From Ruminococcus sp. (GTDB lineage: Bacteria; Bacillota; Clostridia; Oscillospirales; Ruminococcaceae), in NCBI GenBank assembly GCA_021770655.1, contig JAETQO010000001.1, positions 62,001 through 126,000 on the forward strand: a DNA stretch of 64,000 nt, in the 5' to 3' direction. Below the pieces are notes generated by a model that saw nothing but the letters and a program-made list of their open reading frames with translations, was not told the DNA's origin and made no database searches. The position numbers were made by a program, and so were the translations under genes. Positions 1-9,522 of the stretch are shown piece by piece; the first letter of the stretch is position 1, and every line of letters begins with the position of its first letter.

Positions 1-25
1 GCCAAAACTTAAGGAGCATTAAGAT

Positions 26-286
26 ATGAATGAATTCTTTAAAGATATAATCGGTAAGGTTTGCGACATAGAAACTGACGATAATGATTATAGCAGATAT
101 GTAATTAAAGACATTAACGATAATTGGCTTTTTGCTTCTGATGTTGACAATACTGATGAAACTATTTATCTGAATTTAAGATATGTTTACAGTATATCAC
201 CAATGACAGAAAGCCCCAAAAATGATAAAACAGAAGATGATGATAACGGCGGATTTTTTAAACGCCGCAGAAAGGAAAGATACTGA
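26..286 (+). CDS. Small acidic hypothetical protein
   Basis: An 86-residue protein that I do not recognise. The first 55 residues alternate short hydrophobic and polar stretches (GKVCDIET, YVIKDIND, WLFASDVD, YLNLRYVYSI), a pattern compatible with a small all-beta fold such as an Sm/SH3-like barrel; this is a guess from pattern only. The tail is charged: an acidic run (KTEDDDN) and then a basic end (FKRRRKERY), which could contact nucleic acid. The start follows an AAGGAG SD at 11-16. Its TGA stop overlaps the ATG of the endonuclease IV-like gene (TGATG), so the two are probably translationally coupled. Confidence 0.6.
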   Translation: MNEFFKDIIGKVCDIETDDNDYSRYVIKDINDNWLFASDVDNTDETIYLNLRYVYSISPMTESPKNDKTEDDDNGGFFKRRRKERY

Positions 287-1140
287 TGTCGGCTAAATTC
301 GGACCTGCGGGAAACAGCGAGAGTTTTTCCGCAAAATATAAAACAACTCTTCAAGCTCCGGGTTATCTTGAAGAAATGGGACTTGACCATTACGAATATC
401 AGTGCGGCAGGGGAGTAAAGGTTACTGATAAGACAGCCTTTGCCTTGCGTGACAAAGCCAAAGAGCATAATATTTCTTTATCACTTCATGCGCCGTATTT
501 TATTTCGCTTTCCAGCATTGAGGAGGAAAAGAGAGATAATAGCATTAACTACATTTTGCAGTCCTGTGACGCCGCAAACAGAATGGGTGCAGAAAGAATT
601 GTTATACACAGCGGTTCCTGCGCTAAGATCAGCAGGGAAGAGGCTCTGGAGCTTGCCAAGGACACTTTGACCAGAGCGAGAAAGACTGCTGTGGAGCAAG
701 GATTTGAGCATATTGTGTTCTGTCCCGAAACTATGGGAAAAGTCAATCAGCTTGGAAACCTTACAGAGGTATTGGAGCTTTGTAAGCTTGACGACAGCTT
801 TATACCCTGCATTGATTTTGGACATCTAAACGCAAGAGAGTTTGGTTATATCAAGGGCAAAGCCGAGTATGAAAAAATGCTTGACGAAGTGGAGGATAAA
901 ATCGGTCACGACAGGCTGAAAATTTTCCACAGTCATTTTTCCAAGATAATGTTTACTAATCCGGGCGGTGAGAAAAAGCATTTGACCTTTGAGGACAATC
1001 AGGGCTTTGGACCTGATTATGAGCCGCTTATGGAAATTGTGGCAAAGAAAAATCTTTCGCCGATATTTGTGTGCGAAAGCGCAGGAACTCAGGCAGAGGA
1101 CGCTTTGACCATGAAAAAATATTATGAAAGCCAATTGTAA
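286..1140 (+). CDS. nfo: Endonuclease IV-like AP endonuclease (xylose isomerase-like TIM barrel)
   Basis: A 284-residue protein of the AP endonuclease 2 (endonuclease IV) family, which cleaves abasic sites in base-excision repair using a trinuclear zinc centre. The metal-ligand blocks appear in family order: HAPYFI, VIHSGS, PETMGK, DFGHLNA, FHSHFS and a final CESAG. The length matches the roughly 280 residues of bacterial Nfo. It overlaps the upstream small gene by one base, and aroQ follows after about 145 bases. The N-terminus (KFGPAGNSESF) is slightly unusual, since many Nfo proteins open with an IGAH-type strand, so a related sugar-isomerase-like role cannot be excluded. Confidence 0.85.
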   Translation: MSAKFGPAGNSESFSAKYKTTLQAPGYLEEMGLDHYEYQCGRGVKVTDKTAFALRDKAKEHNISLSLHAPYFISLSSIEEEKRDNSINYILQSCDAANRMGAERIVIHSGSCAKISREEALELAKDTLTRARKTAVEQGFEHIVFCPETMGKVNQLGNLTEVLELCKLDDSFIPCIDFGHLNAREFGYIKGKAEYEKMLDEVEDKIGHDRLKIFHSHFSKIMFTNPGGEKKHLTFEDNQGFGPDYEPLMEIVAKKNLSPIFVCESAGTQAEDALTMKKYYESQL

Positions 1141-1284
1141 AAAATACAGATTCGGGTTTGGCATTTGGGGCTTGGTATTGTTTATTCTTGTGATGATACC
1201 GAGGCGAATATTCCAAATTTGACGGAAGTGCAACTTTTAAAGCTAAGTTTTATAAAATGCACTTGGATTAAAGAGGTAATTGAA

Positions 1285-1746
1285 ATGAAAAAAATTCTTG
1301 TTATACACGGACCAAACTTAAATCTGCTCGGTGAACGTGAACCGGGCGTATATGGAAATGATTCTTATGAATCTATTAATAATGAAATCATAGAGCATGC
1401 AATTAAATATCAGTTCCATTGTGATGTTTTTCAGTCTAATCACGAGGGTGAAATAATCGATCAGCTTCACCTTGCAAGAAAAAAATATGACGGTGTTGTT
1501 CTTAATGCAGGCGCATACACTCACTACAGCTATGCAATCAGAGACGCTATTGCGGCAATCAGGATTCCTGTTATTGAAGTTCATCTGAGCAATATCCACT
1601 CCCGCGACGAGTTCAGACATACATCGGTCATTGCGCCTGTATGCGCAGGACAGATAAGCGGATTCGGTAAATTTTCTTATCTAATGGGGGTTGACGCACT
1701 TAATTATATTTGGAACAGCGGCGAAAGCGGTGAGGATAATGACTAA
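1285..1746 (+). CDS. aroQ: Type II 3-dehydroquinate dehydratase
   Basis: Converts 3-dehydroquinate to 3-dehydroshikimate in the shikimate pathway as a cytoplasmic dodecamer. The protein is 153 residues, the usual type II size. Visible family blocks are [16 protein letters not shown] with the catalytic Tyr, [15 protein letters not shown], and [17 protein letters not shown] with the catalytic His region, followed by [12 protein letters not shown]. The reading frame is open further upstream, but the ATG at 1285 has an AGAGG SD and begins exactly at the conserved [11 protein letters not shown] strand. The 3' end overlaps the start of the M24 peptidase by eight bases, so the two are cotranscribed. 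No other aro gene is in the window. Confidence 0.95.
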   Translation: MKKILVIHGPNLNLLGEREPGVYGNDSYESINNEIIEHAIKYQFHCDVFQSNHEGEIIDQLHLARKKYDGVVLNAGAYTHYSYAIRDAIAAIRIPVIEVHLSNIHSRDEFRHTSVIAPVCAGQISGFGKFSYLMGVDALNYIWNSGESGEDND

Positions 1747-2803
1747 TCTTGAAAAACTCCAGAGCAGAGTAGCTGAAACAGCAGACTGTGCCGTAATCAC
1801 CGATGACGTAAACAGGCGGTATTTTACCTCGATGAAATCAAGCGCAGGAACGCTTGTGGTTTTTCCTGAATGTTCATACTTCATAATTGATTTTCGTTAT
1901 ATAGAGAAAGCAAGAAAGACTGTTACTTCCTGTGATGTAATATTGCAGGATAGGCTATATGAGCAGATCAATGCTTTGATAAATCGTCATAATGCGAAGT
2001 CTGTTGCGGTAAATTCCGATACCTGTACTTTATCAGAATTGTTGGCATATCAGAAAAAGCTTAACGCTGAGGTGAAAACCGATAATAAGCTTGCTGATAT
2101 AATCAGAAACATAAGAGTTATTAAATCACAGGAAGAAATTGATAAGATCATTACGGCGCAAAGGATCGCAGAAAAAGGCTTTGAGCATATGCTGGATTAC
2201 ATTTGTGAGGGCAGAACTGAACGGGAAATCCAGCTGGAGCTTGATTATTTCATGCTTAGCAACGGTGCGGAAGCGCTTTCTTTCGACACTATAGCTTTGT
2301 CCGGAAAGAACACGTCATTACCTCATGGAGTGCCGTCGGATAAAAAGATAGAAAGCGGAGATTTCGTACTTCTCGATTACGGTGCTGTTTATGACGGCTG
2401 GCACAGCGATATGACCAGAACCATATGCGTCGGTAAGCCGAGCGATGAAATGAAACTGATTTATAATACTGTGCTAAAAGCACAGCTTGCCGCTTTGCAG
2501 GCTGTAAAGGCCGGCATATCCGGGAAGACGTTTGACAGAATCGCACGGGATATTATATCTGATGCCGGCTTCGGAGAGTGTTTCGGACATTCACTAGGTC
2601 ATGGAGTGGGTATGGAAATTCACGAAAGCCCTTATGCTTCTCCAAGCAGGGAGGACATTCTGGAGGAGAACTCAATTGTGACCGTTGAGCCGGGTATTTA
2701 TATTGAAGATGAATTCGGCGTGAGGATAGAGGACTTTGTTGTCGTCACTAAAGGTGGATGTATTAATATGACAAAAGCTCCTAAAGAACTTATCTGTTTG
2801 TAA
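1739..2803 (+). CDS. pepP: M24-family Xaa-Pro aminopeptidase
   Basis: A cytoplasmic metallo-aminopeptidase that removes N-terminal residues preceding proline. It has 354 residues: an N-terminal creatinase-like domain (about 1-125) and a C-terminal pita-bread M24 domain. The dinuclear metal ligands are present: two Asp in [17 protein letters not shown], His in [16 protein letters not shown], and two Glu in [18 protein letters not shown]. The chosen ATG lies inside the end of aroQ, giving an eight-base overlap and probable coupling; an upstream in-frame start would overlap aroQ much more. This gene commonly lies next to efp in Firmicutes, as it does here. The symbol is by family and the exact dipeptide preference is unknown. 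Confidence 0.9.
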   Translation: MTNLEKLQSRVAETADCAVITDDVNRRYFTSMKSSAGTLVVFPECSYFIIDFRYIEKARKTVTSCDVILQDRLYEQINALINRHNAKSVAVNSDTCTLSELLAYQKKLNAEVKTDNKLADIIRNIRVIKSQEEIDKIITAQRIAEKGFEHMLDYICEGRTEREIQLELDYFMLSNGAEALSFDTIALSGKNTSLPHGVPSDKKIESGDFVLLDYGAVYDGWHSDMTRTICVGKPSDEMKLIYNTVLKAQLAALQAVKAGISGKTFDRIARDIISDAGFGECFGHSLGHGVGMEIHESPYASPSREDILEENSIVTVEPGIYIEDEFGVRIEDFVVVTKGGCINMTKAPKELICL

Positions 2804-2841
2804 TTTTTTTCTCTTTTATATAAAAAAGTTTAAAAAAGCCC

Positions 2842-2870
2842 TTGCAATGCACAAATAAATATGGTAAAAT
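2842..2870 (+). promoter_or_regulatory. Probable sigma-A promoter of efp
   Basis: TTGCAA (2842-2847) and TAAAAT (2865-2870) are separated by 17 bases, about 75 bases upstream of the efp start. Confidence 0.6.
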
Positions 2871-2943
2871 AATTATATAAGTATGTGTGATTTATACAGT
2901 CATTCATGCAGATATTCAAGAATATTAATGGAGGTACTAAATA

Positions 2944-3501
2944 ATGGTAACTGCTGGAGATTTTAGAAACGGTGTAACTTTTGAAGAGGACGGCAACGTA
3001 ATGCAGATCGTTGAGTTTCAGCACGTTAAGCCGGGTAAGGGAGCCGCTTTTGTAAGAGCCAAGGTAAGAAATGTAATTTCCGGTTCCGTAGTTGAAAAGA
3101 CTTATAACCCTACTGCAAAATTCCCAACAGCTTATGTTGAGAGAAAGGATATGGAGTATTCCTATAACGACGGAGATCTTTATTATTTCATGGATCCTGA
3201 GAGCTATGAGCTTGTTCCGGTAAATAAGGCTGAGCTTTCCGATAACTTTAAGTTCGTTAAGGAAAACATGGTTTGTAAGATTCTTTCTTATAAAGGCACC
3301 GTATTCGGCGTTGAGCCTCCGTATTTTGTTGACCTTGAGGTTACAGATACTGAGCCGGGCATCAAGGGTGATACGGCAACAAACGCTACAAAGCCTGCAA
3401 CGGTTGAAACCGGTGCGGAGATCAGAGTACCGCTGTTCATAAATACGGGCGATAGGATCAGGATCGATACTCGTACCTGTGAATATATGGAGCGTGCGTA
3501 A
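2944..3501 (+). CDS. efp: Translation elongation factor P
   Basis: EF-P binds between the P and E sites of ribosomes stalled on polyproline stretches and promotes peptide-bond formation. The 185-residue protein has the three-domain arrangement of the family: an N-terminal KOW-like domain opening [17 protein letters not shown], a middle OB domain, and a C-terminal OB domain with [43 protein letters not shown], here spanning about residues 140-184. The loop that carries the modified residue in other bacteria reads [10 protein letters not shown], so Lys is at the tip. A GGAGG SD precedes the ATG. It has its own promoter after pepP and is followed by the CD1247-like gene. Confidence 0.97.
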   Translation: MVTAGDFRNGVTFEEDGNVMQIVEFQHVKPGKGAAFVRAKVRNVISGSVVEKTYNPTAKFPTAYVERKDMEYSYNDGDLYYFMDPESYELVPVNKAELSDNFKFVKENMVCKILSYKGTVFGVEPPYFVDLEVTDTEPGIKGDTATNATKPATVETGAEIRVPLFINTGDRIRIDTRTCEYMERA

Positions 3502-3558
3502 TTAAGGAAGCGCTGATAATAATCCCATTGATAATTTATAAAACGGAGGGAATGTACT

Positions 3559-3996
3559 ATGGAGCTGTCTAATAAGGTTGCATATTTAAAAGGACTTATG
3601 GAAGGTCTCAAAATTGATGATTCCACTAATGAGGGCAAGGTTTTGCTCGCTATGGCTGATGTTCTCGATGAAATGGCTTCAACAGTAGAGGATGTTGCCG
3701 ACGAGGTTGACGAGGCTGTCGAGTTACTTGATATTATTGACGAGGATCTTGGCGAGCTTGAGGACGATCTGTACGGTGACGATGAGTGCGATTGCGATGA
3801 CGACGATTGTTGCTGTGACGATGATGATTACGACGTAGACGATGAAGAAATGTATGAGTGCGTATGTCCCAGCTGTGGCGATACAATAATGCTCGGTGAG
3901 AATATAATCGCCGAAGGCTCCATTGACTGTCCTAATTGCGGAGAAAGCCTTGAATTCGATTTTTCTGAGCTTGACGAAGAAAACGACGAGGATTGA
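3559..3996 (+). CDS. CD1247-like protein with Asp/Cys-rich linker and zinc ribbon
   Basis: A 145-residue protein whose N-terminus (LSNKVAYLKGLMEGLKID) matches the CD1247 N-terminal domain seen in Clostridia, usually just downstream of efp as here. Residues 1-65 look like a long amphipathic, acidic helix region. Residues about 72-95 form a linker that is almost entirely Asp and Cys, including a CDCDDDDCCCDDDD stretch, and residues about 100-130 are a zinc ribbon (CPSCG then CPNCG). The function of the family is not known to me. The strong negative charge and cysteines suggest metal binding or a basic partner, but this is inference. The start is supported by a GGAGGGA SD. Confidence 0.75.
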   Translation: MELSNKVAYLKGLMEGLKIDDSTNEGKVLLAMADVLDEMASTVEDVADEVDEAVELLDIIDEDLGELEDDLYGDDECDCDDDDCCCDDDDYDVDDEEMYECVCPSCGDTIMLGENIIAEGSIDCPNCGESLEFDFSELDEENDED

Positions 3997-4033
3997 TCTC
4001 ATAAAATGTTCAGCTAAAATTCAATAATATGTT

Positions 4034-4152
4034 TCAGGGGTGGTGAGATTCCACACCGGAGGTGAGCAGAGAAAATCTGTAAGTCCTCGACCGCGAAAGC
4101 GCTGATTCGGTGCAAATCCGAAACCGACGGTTAAAGTCCGGATGGAAGAAAC
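4034..4152 (+). ncRNA. FMN riboswitch (RFN element)
   Basis: The sequence follows the RFN consensus: an AGGGGTGGTGAG opening, the CACCGGAGGT block, CCTCGACCGCGAAAGCGC, the GATTCGGTGCAAATCCGAAACCGACGGT block, and the closing AGTCCGGATGGAAGA. It lies just upstream of a riboflavin transporter gene and is followed by an intrinsic terminator, as expected for a transcriptional OFF switch responding to FMN. Confidence 0.96.
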
Positions 4153-4177
4153 GACAGATTAATTTTGCATCTTTTTG

Positions 4178-4206
4178 CGCCCTGAAGTTTATTCAGGGCG
4201 TTTTTG
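4178..4206 (+). terminator. Intrinsic terminator of the FMN riboswitch
   Basis: A 9-bp stem (CGCCCTGAA / TTCAGGGCG) with a 5-base loop and a T-tract, placed between the aptamer and ribU. It is the probable expression platform. Confidence 0.85.
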
Positions 4207-4257
4207 CGTTATTACTGCTGTTTCTCCGATAAATATAATTATTTGGAGGAATTAACT

Positions 4258-4938
4258 ATGAATAGTGTTGTGACGAAAAATAAATTTGATACGAAAAAGC
4301 TTACTGTTCTGGCGATGTTTGTTGCTTTGGGTTATCTGTGTCTTTTTATTTTCAGATTTAAGGTTCAGTTTTTATCTTTTGAAATAAAGGACGTTTTTAT
4401 AACAATGTCCGGATTCATTTTCGGTCCGCTTGTTGCCTTGGGTGTTGCATTTGTAGAGGCAGTTCTTGAAATGATAACTCTTTCCGATACCGGCTTTTAC
4501 GGAGCGGTAATGAATTTTGCAGGAAGCGCTTCCTTTGCAGTTACAGCTTCTCTTATCTATAAGTATAAGAAAAATCTATACGGCGCGGTTCTGGGTCTTT
4601 TATGCGGAGTTGCCGTTATGACAGGCGTTATGATAGTGATGAATATACTTATAACACCTCTGTATATGAAAGCTCCCAGACAAGTGGTAATCGGACTTAT
4701 ACCAACTCTTTTACTGCCGTTTAATATAATAAAAGGCGTGTTTAATTCTGCGGTTTTGTTTGTAATTTATAAACCGCTTTCAAGCGCACTCAAAGGGATA
4801 GGAATGCTGCCTAAAAATGACGACTACAGGCTTGATAAGAAGTCGATAGCTGTTACCGTCATTGCTGCTGCAGTTATGGTTGTGGCTGTTATTGCTCTGA
4901 TATTCTTTATGAAAGGCAGTGTGGAGTGGGGCAGATAG
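4258..4938 (+). CDS. ribU: Riboflavin ECF transporter S component RibU
   Basis: The membrane substrate-binding subunit of an energy-coupling factor transporter that takes up riboflavin; it works with shared EcfA/A'/T subunits, which are not in this window. The 226-residue protein has about six hydrophobic segments, and the N-terminal region (LTVLAMFVALGYLCLF, then FLSFEIKDVFITMSGFIFGP) matches RibU. The ATG at 4258 has a TTGGAGGA SD; an in-frame ATG at 4204 lies inside the riboswitch terminator and is rejected. Control by the upstream FMN riboswitch fits a vitamin B2 uptake gene. It has no operon partner: a bidirectional terminator follows. Confidence 0.92.
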   Translation: MNSVVTKNKFDTKKLTVLAMFVALGYLCLFIFRFKVQFLSFEIKDVFITMSGFIFGPLVALGVAFVEAVLEMITLSDTGFYGAVMNFAGSASFAVTASLIYKYKKNLYGAVLGLLCGVAVMTGVMIVMNILITPLYMKAPRQVVIGLIPTLLLPFNIIKGVFNSAVLFVIYKPLSSALKGIGMLPKNDDYRLDKKSIAVTVIAAAVMVVAVIALIFFMKGSVEWGR

Positions 4939-4976
4939 GCAGATAATACAAATTAAACAATTTAAGCTGAACATAA

Positions 4977-5012
4977 AACGGCGCATCTCGAAAAAAACGA
5001 GGTGCGCCGTTA
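4977..5012. terminator. Bidirectional terminator between ribU and metK
   Basis: A 14-bp stem (AACGGCGCATCTCG paired with CGAGGTGCGCCGTT, one G-U) with an A7 loop. T- and A-rich flanks on the two sides serve the convergent ribU and metK transcripts. Confidence 0.8.
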
Positions 5013-5022
5013 AATATTATTG

Positions 5023-6195
5023 TTATTTTACTGCTTCAAGAAGAGCGTTGATTCTGTCTGTCTTTTCCCAAGCTACGTCAAGATCTTCACGTCCGACATG
5101 ACCGTAAGCGGCAAGTTGTTTATACTGAGGCTTTCTGAGGTCAAGACTATCAATAATTGCGGCAGGTCGTAAATCAAAGACCTTGTTTACCGCTTCGGAA
5201 AGCTTTTCATCAGATACCTTTCCTGTTCCGAAGGTATCAACCATTACGGAAACAGGGTGAGCAACGCCTATTGCGTATGCCAGTTCAACCTCGCACTTTG
5301 AAGCAAGGCCGGAAGCAACGATATTCTTAGCAACATATCTTGCCGCGTATGTTGCAGAACGATCGACCTTTGTAGGGTCTTTGCCGGAAAATGCTCCGCC
5401 GCCGTGACGTGCATATCCGCCGTAAGTGTCAACGATAATTTTTCTTCCGGTAAGACCGCTGTCTCCCTGAGGTCCGCCGACGACAAACCTTCCTGTCGGA
5501 TTTACAAAATATGTTGTATTTTCATCAAGCAGATCGGCAGGTATAACAGTTTTGATAACTTTTTCAATTATGTCCTCTCGTATCTGTTCAAGAGTTATAG
5601 CTCCGTCATGCTGAGAAGAAACAACAACAGCGTCAATTCTCTTAGGCTTTCCGTCATCATATTCTACGGTTACCTGTGTTTTACCGTCGGGTCTGAGATA
5701 GGGAAGTGTTCCGTTTTTTCTTACCTCAGTAAGCTTTTTGGCAAGCTTGTGCGCGAGGGAAATAGGCATTGGCATAAACTCAGGCGTTTCATCACAGGCA
5801 TATCCGAACATAATTCCCTGATCGCCTGCACCTATATCAAATGCGTTCACAGCTCTGCCTTCAAGCGCATTGTCAACGCCCATAGCAATATCAGGCGACT
5901 GCTTGTCTATGGTGGTCATAACTGAGCAAGTATGACCGTCAAATCCGTATTTCGCTCTGTCATATCCAATTTCGATCACAGTATCTCGAACGATCTGTGG
6001 AATATCAACTGATGCTTTAGTGGTGATCTCTCCCATACACATTACAAGACCCGTTGTGGTAACAGTTTCACATGCAACTCTGGACATAGGATCCTGAGCC
6101 AATAAAGCGTCAAGAATAGCGTCTGAAATCTGATCGCAGATTTTATCCGGGTGACCTTCAGTAACGGATTCAGAAGTGAATAAAAGCTTTGACAT
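5023..6195 (-). CDS. metK: S-adenosylmethionine synthetase
   Basis: Makes S-adenosylmethionine from methionine and ATP in the cytoplasm. The 390-residue length is standard. Family signatures are visible: [18 protein letters not shown] near the N-terminus (methionine/ATP site), [12 protein letters not shown] in the middle, and [16 protein letters not shown], the phosphate-binding signature. The C-terminal domain keeps the [16 protein letters not shown] block. The gene is controlled by a SAM-I riboswitch with its own terminator and a perfect -10/-35 promoter upstream, so product feedback is expected. Further along the window (26976) lies ahcY, which recycles the SAM by-product; the two are not in one operon. 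Confidence 0.98.
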   Translation of the reverse strand: MSKLLFTSESVTEGHPDKICDQISDAILDALLAQDPMSRVACETVTTTGLVMCMGEITTKASVDIPQIVRDTVIEIGYDRAKYGFDGHTCSVMTTIDKQSPDIAMGVDNALEGRAVNAFDIGAGDQGIMFGYACDETPEFMPMPISLAHKLAKKLTEVRKNGTLPYLRPDGKTQVTVEYDDGKPKRIDAVVVSSQHDGAITLEQIREDIIEKVIKTVIPADLLDENTTYFVNPTGRFVVGGPQGDSGLTGRKIIVDTYGGYARHGGGAFSGKDPTKVDRSATYAARYVAKNIVASGLASKCEVELAYAIGVAHPVSVMVDTFGTGKVSDEKLSEAVNKVFDLRPAAIIDSLDLRKPQYKQLAAYGHVGREDLDVAWEKTDRINALLEAVK

Positions 6196-6243
6196 TTTAA
6201 AAACCTCTTTTCTTAGATTTCGTTAAACCTTATAAACAGCCGT

Positions 6244-6272
6244 AAAAAAAGCGCCTCGTTCCGAAGCGCTTG
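6244..6272 (-). terminator. Intrinsic terminator of the SAM-I riboswitch
   Basis: On the minus strand a GC-rich stem (AGCGCTTCGG ... GAGGCGCT) runs into a T7 tract, between the aptamer and the metK SD. Confidence 0.85.
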
Positions 6273-6287
6273 AAAATTCTTGAATTT

Positions 6288-6385
6288 CCTCATCTTTCGG
6301 AAATAACCGCAGGATTTAGCACCTTAGCTGAAAGCTAGGTTGCCGGGCTTCACAGGACCTGTTTCCTCCACCGCTCTTGATAAGG
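6288..6385 (-). ncRNA. SAM-I (S-box) riboswitch
   Basis: Read on the minus strand, the conserved S-box order is present: P1 strand CCTTATC, CAAGAGCGGTGGAGG, the GAAGCCCGGCAACC core, GGTGCTAAATCCTGC, then GAAAGATGAGG closing P1 (CCTTATC with GATGAGG). It precedes metK and is followed by a terminator, the standard transcriptional OFF arrangement. Confidence 0.97.
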
Positions 6386-6407
6386 CTATTTAATTTTAAC
6401 AATTACA

Positions 6408-6436
6408 ATTATACACCATATATACTTACTTGTCAA
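6408..6436 (-). promoter_or_regulatory. Consensus sigma-A promoter of the SAM riboswitch-metK transcript
   Basis: On the minus strand, TTGACA (6436-6431), a 17-base spacer and TATAAT (6413-6408), about 25 bases before the aptamer. Confidence 0.85.
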
Positions 6437-6558
6437 CACGTTTTTATGTTTTTCACCAAAATTTAAAATTTACAGATTTTCATTGGCAACAAGAGTAAGC
6501 CAAGGCTTTCTCATGCAAGATTTATGCATATACGAACGGATAGCTGTACGGGGTTGTA

Positions 6559-8064
6559 CTAGCTGTTTCCGCCAACCCGTCTTGGTGAATGATTCCAAGT
6601 ATCATTTTTCTTATCTACCCTTTTGAACATATCTTTCCATACTGTGGGATGAAACAGTATAAGCAAGGGGAAAAGCTCTAATCTTCCCGCAAGCATATCA
6701 AAAATCAAAACATATTTTGTAAATACAGAGAAAAACCCGAAATTACAAGACGGTCCGGCCAGTGACAGTCCGGGACCGATGTTGTTTATTGTAGCCGCAA
6801 CAGCCGTGAAGTTGGTAATCAGATCTTGATTTTCAAGAGATACCAGTAAAACTGAGCAGGAAAAAACAAGTACAAAGGTAACGATATACACATTGATCGA
6901 GCGTATGACTTCATGTTCGATAGGCTTTCCTTCGGTTTTTATTTTCTGGATAGATTTTGGATGAATATAAGAGGTTAATTCTTTTTTTAACGTCTTAAAA
7001 AGAACAATAAATCTTGATACCTTTATTCCGCCTCCGGTGCTTCCTGCACAAGCGCCAATGAACATAAGCATTACTATGACTGTTTTGCAGGTTCCGGACC
7101 ACAGATCAAAATCAGTTGTGGAAAAACCTGTTGTAGTAATAATAGATGCTACTTGAAATGCCGCTTTAGTGACAGCGTCTGCAATGTTTTTTGAAGAATC
7201 AAGTATACCTGCAAAAACAATAGCAGTTGAGAAAATTATAATCAGAAAGTAACATCTTACCTCTTCCATTTTAAGGGCTTTTTTTATGTGCTTGTATATA
7301 ATAAGGTAATAAGCGTTGAAATTAACTCCGAACAATATCATAAAAATTGTCGTTACCCATTGTATGTAGGAGGAGTAACCGGCTATGCTGTCGTTTTTTA
7401 TTCCGAAACCGCCTGTTCCCGCAGTGGCAAATGATGTTGCCAGTGAATCATAAAGAGGCATTCCGCCAATAAGCAGAAGTATAATTTGCGCGACAGTCAT
7501 TGCCAAATAAATTATATAGAGTATTCTTGCGGTTTGTTTGACTTTTGGAACAAGCTTTCCTACAGAGGGACCGGGGCTTTCCGCTTTCATAATATTGATA
7601 TGTGATCCTCCGCTTAATGGGATTACCGCCAGCAGAAAGACCAGTACGCCCATACCGCCGATCCAGTGAGTAAAGCATCTCCACATATTAGCGCAGTGTG
7701 AAAGTGATTCAACATCGGAAAGAATAGTAGCGCCTGTTGTTGTAAAGCCTGAAACAGTTTCAAAGAGGGCATCAGTAAAATTGGGTATTTCGCCTGAGAT
7801 CATCAAAGGCAGACATCCTATAAGACTCATTACTATCCAGCTGAGAGAGGTAATGATACAGCCCTCTTTCAGGTAAAAAGTAAAATTTATCGGCTTTTTT
7901 AGCTTTATGAGGAAACCGAGTATAAATGCAAATACAGCCGTTCCAAGATAATATAAACCCTCGGTTTCACCGTAACATATTGCCGTAACGCACGGTACAA
8001 GCATAAGGATTGCTTCGATTTGCATTACATATCCAAGAATATAAGTAATAACGTTTCTGTTCAT
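6559..8064 (-). CDS. trkH: TrkH/KtrB-family potassium uptake membrane subunit
   Basis: The ion-translocating subunit of a Trk/Ktr potassium uptake system in the cytoplasmic membrane. It has 501 residues with the four M1-P-M2 repeats of the superfamily. The selectivity-filter loops are readable: VSGFTTTGATIL, ATAGTGGFG, TTTGFSTTDF and NNIGPGLSL, each with the invariant filter Gly. The C-terminus is short and charged. It starts 11 bases after the stop of trkA, so the pair is one operon with the regulatory subunit first. The length (about 480-500) and pairing with a two-domain TrkA favour TrkH over KtrB. Confidence 0.92.
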   Translation of the reverse strand: MNRNVITYILGYVMQIEAILMLVPCVTAICYGETEGLYYLGTAVFAFILGFLIKLKKPINFTFYLKEGCIITSLSWIVMSLIGCLPLMISGEIPNFTDALFETVSGFTTTGATILSDVESLSHCANMWRCFTHWIGGMGVLVFLLAVIPLSGGSHINIMKAESPGPSVGKLVPKVKQTARILYIIYLAMTVAQIILLLIGGMPLYDSLATSFATAGTGGFGIKNDSIAGYSSYIQWVTTIFMILFGVNFNAYYLIIYKHIKKALKMEEVRCYFLIIIFSTAIVFAGILDSSKNIADAVTKAAFQVASIITTTGFSTTDFDLWSGTCKTVIVMLMFIGACAGSTGGGIKVSRFIVLFKTLKKELTSYIHPKSIQKIKTEGKPIEHEVIRSINVYIVTFVLVFSCSVLLVSLENQDLITNFTAVAATINNIGPGLSLAGPSCNFGFFSVFTKYVLIFDMLAGRLELFPLLILFHPTVWKDMFKRVDKKNDTWNHSPRRVGGNS

Positions 8065-8075
8065 TTTTTCACCTG

Positions 8076-9464
8076 CTATGCCAGAATATCACAAATATCA
8101 TTAAATCCTGTATTGGTAGTTACTATCATAACAGTATCTCCCACCTCAATAGTGTCCTGGCCGCTTGGAATGATTATATTGCCTTTGCGGTTTATAAATG
8201 AAATAAGCAGATTTTTCTTTAAATTCAGATCCATAAGCGGGATCCCTGTTACTTTGGATTTTTCGTCAACAAGGAACTCTATTGCTTCGGCTCTGTTATC
8301 AAACATATGATAGAGCGTTTCGATATTTCCGTCGCCGGAATCCTTTTTTGCCCGGACATAGGCAATGATCGATTCGCAGGTTAAATATTTAGGATAAACT
8401 ACGCTTCCGAGGTCGAGCTTTCCGATTACATCTTTAAAGGCGTTTCTGTTGATTTTTGTAATTATCTTCGCTTTAGAGACCTGCTTTGTAAAAAGGGTGA
8501 GCAAAACGTTTTCTTCATCGATACCTGTAAGGGCAACAAAAGATTCGGCATATTCCAGACCTTCCTCCTTAAGCAGTTCTCCGTCTGTGCCGTCACCATT
8601 AATTATAATAGCGTTTGGCAGAAGTACGCTCAGTTCTTCACATCTTTCTCTGTTCTGCTCGATTATTTTGACGGAAATACCCATTGAAATCAGGCGTTTT
8701 GCAAGATAATAGGCCGCCTTTCCGCCTCCGACGATCATAGTATTTTTTACGCGATTGGTACGCTGGCCAATATCTCCGAGAAAAGCTTTTGTCACATTTC
8801 TGGGAGCTGCAAATGAGATGATGTCGTTAGCCGCAAGTCTGAAATAACCGCCGGGTATATAAACTTCACCATCTCTCTCAATTGCGCATATCAGAATGGA
8901 AGAAGTCGTATTTCTGCTCAGTTCTGCGATCAATAATCCGTCGAGAACACTGTTTTCCGGAATTTTGAATTTAATAAGTTCAGCTTGTCCGCCTGCAAAT
9001 GAATTTACTTCAAGAGCTGTAGGCAGATAAAGTATTCGGGCCGCCTCCAGAGCGGCTTCAAGATCGGGATTGATTATCATAGCTAATCCAAGTTTTTCTC
9101 TGAGGTAATCAATTTCCATACTATAATCAGGGTTTCGCACTCTTGCTATAGCCGCGCAATTTCCCACTCTTTTTGCGATTACGCAGCAAAGCAGGTTTAA
9201 CTCGTCGGATTCGGTAACAGCAATTATCAGATCTGCCTTTTCAATGCCCGCATCCATTTGAACGCTGTAGCTTGCACCGTTTCCGACCATACCCATGATA
9301 TCATACTGATTTGCGATTTCCTGTACTTTATCGGAATTCTGATCGATGATAGTAATGTCATGACCTTCTTTACATAGCTGTTCTACCAGAGTGGCGCCTA
9401 CTTTTCCACAGCCCACTATTATGATATTAAGCCCTTGGTTTGAAAGTCCCTTGGATTTATTCAT
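8076..9464 (-). CDS. trkA: TrkA potassium uptake regulatory protein (two RCK modules)
   Basis: The cytosolic gating ring of the Trk system. The 462-residue protein holds two tandem RCK units. Each starts with a Rossmann nucleotide-binding strand: NIIIVGCGKVGATLVEQL near residue 13 and NTMIVGGGKAAYYLAKRL in the middle. Each is followed by a TrkA_C domain; the last block ends GQDTIEVGDTVMIVTTNTG. The ATG at 9464 has a GGGAGGA SD and begins just before the first Rossmann strand; a longer frame reaching 9539 has no SD and runs into the upstream repeat. Transcription from the promoter at 9750-9778 would carry repeat copy 1 in the 5' leader. Confidence 0.93.
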   Translation of the reverse strand: MNKSKGLSNQGLNIIIVGCGKVGATLVEQLCKEGHDITIIDQNSDKVQEIANQYDIMGMVGNGASYSVQMDAGIEKADLIIAVTESDELNLLCCVIAKRVGNCAAIARVRNPDYSMEIDYLREKLGLAMIINPDLEAALEAARILYLPTALEVNSFAGGQAELIKFKIPENSVLDGLLIAELSRNTTSSILICAIERDGEVYIPGGYFRLAANDIISFAAPRNVTKAFLGDIGQRTNRVKNTMIVGGGKAAYYLAKRLISMGISVKIIEQNRERCEELSVLLPNAIIINGDGTDGELLKEEGLEYAESFVALTGIDEENVLLTLFTKQVSKAKIITKINRNAFKDVIGKLDLGSVVYPKYLTCESIIAYVRAKKDSGDGNIETLYHMFDNRAEAIEFLVDEKSKVTGIPLMDLNLKKNLLISFINRKGNIIIPSGQDTIEVGDTVMIVTTNTGFNDICDILA

Positions 9465-9522
9465 ATATTTTTCCTCCCAATTAAGACATCCGTGTATCCT
9501 GATTTGGAAATATCTCATATAC

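Noticed and set aside
4204-4257. Upstream ATG extension of ribU
   Set aside because: It begins inside the riboswitch terminator and has no SD; the ATG at 4258 has TTGGAGGA.
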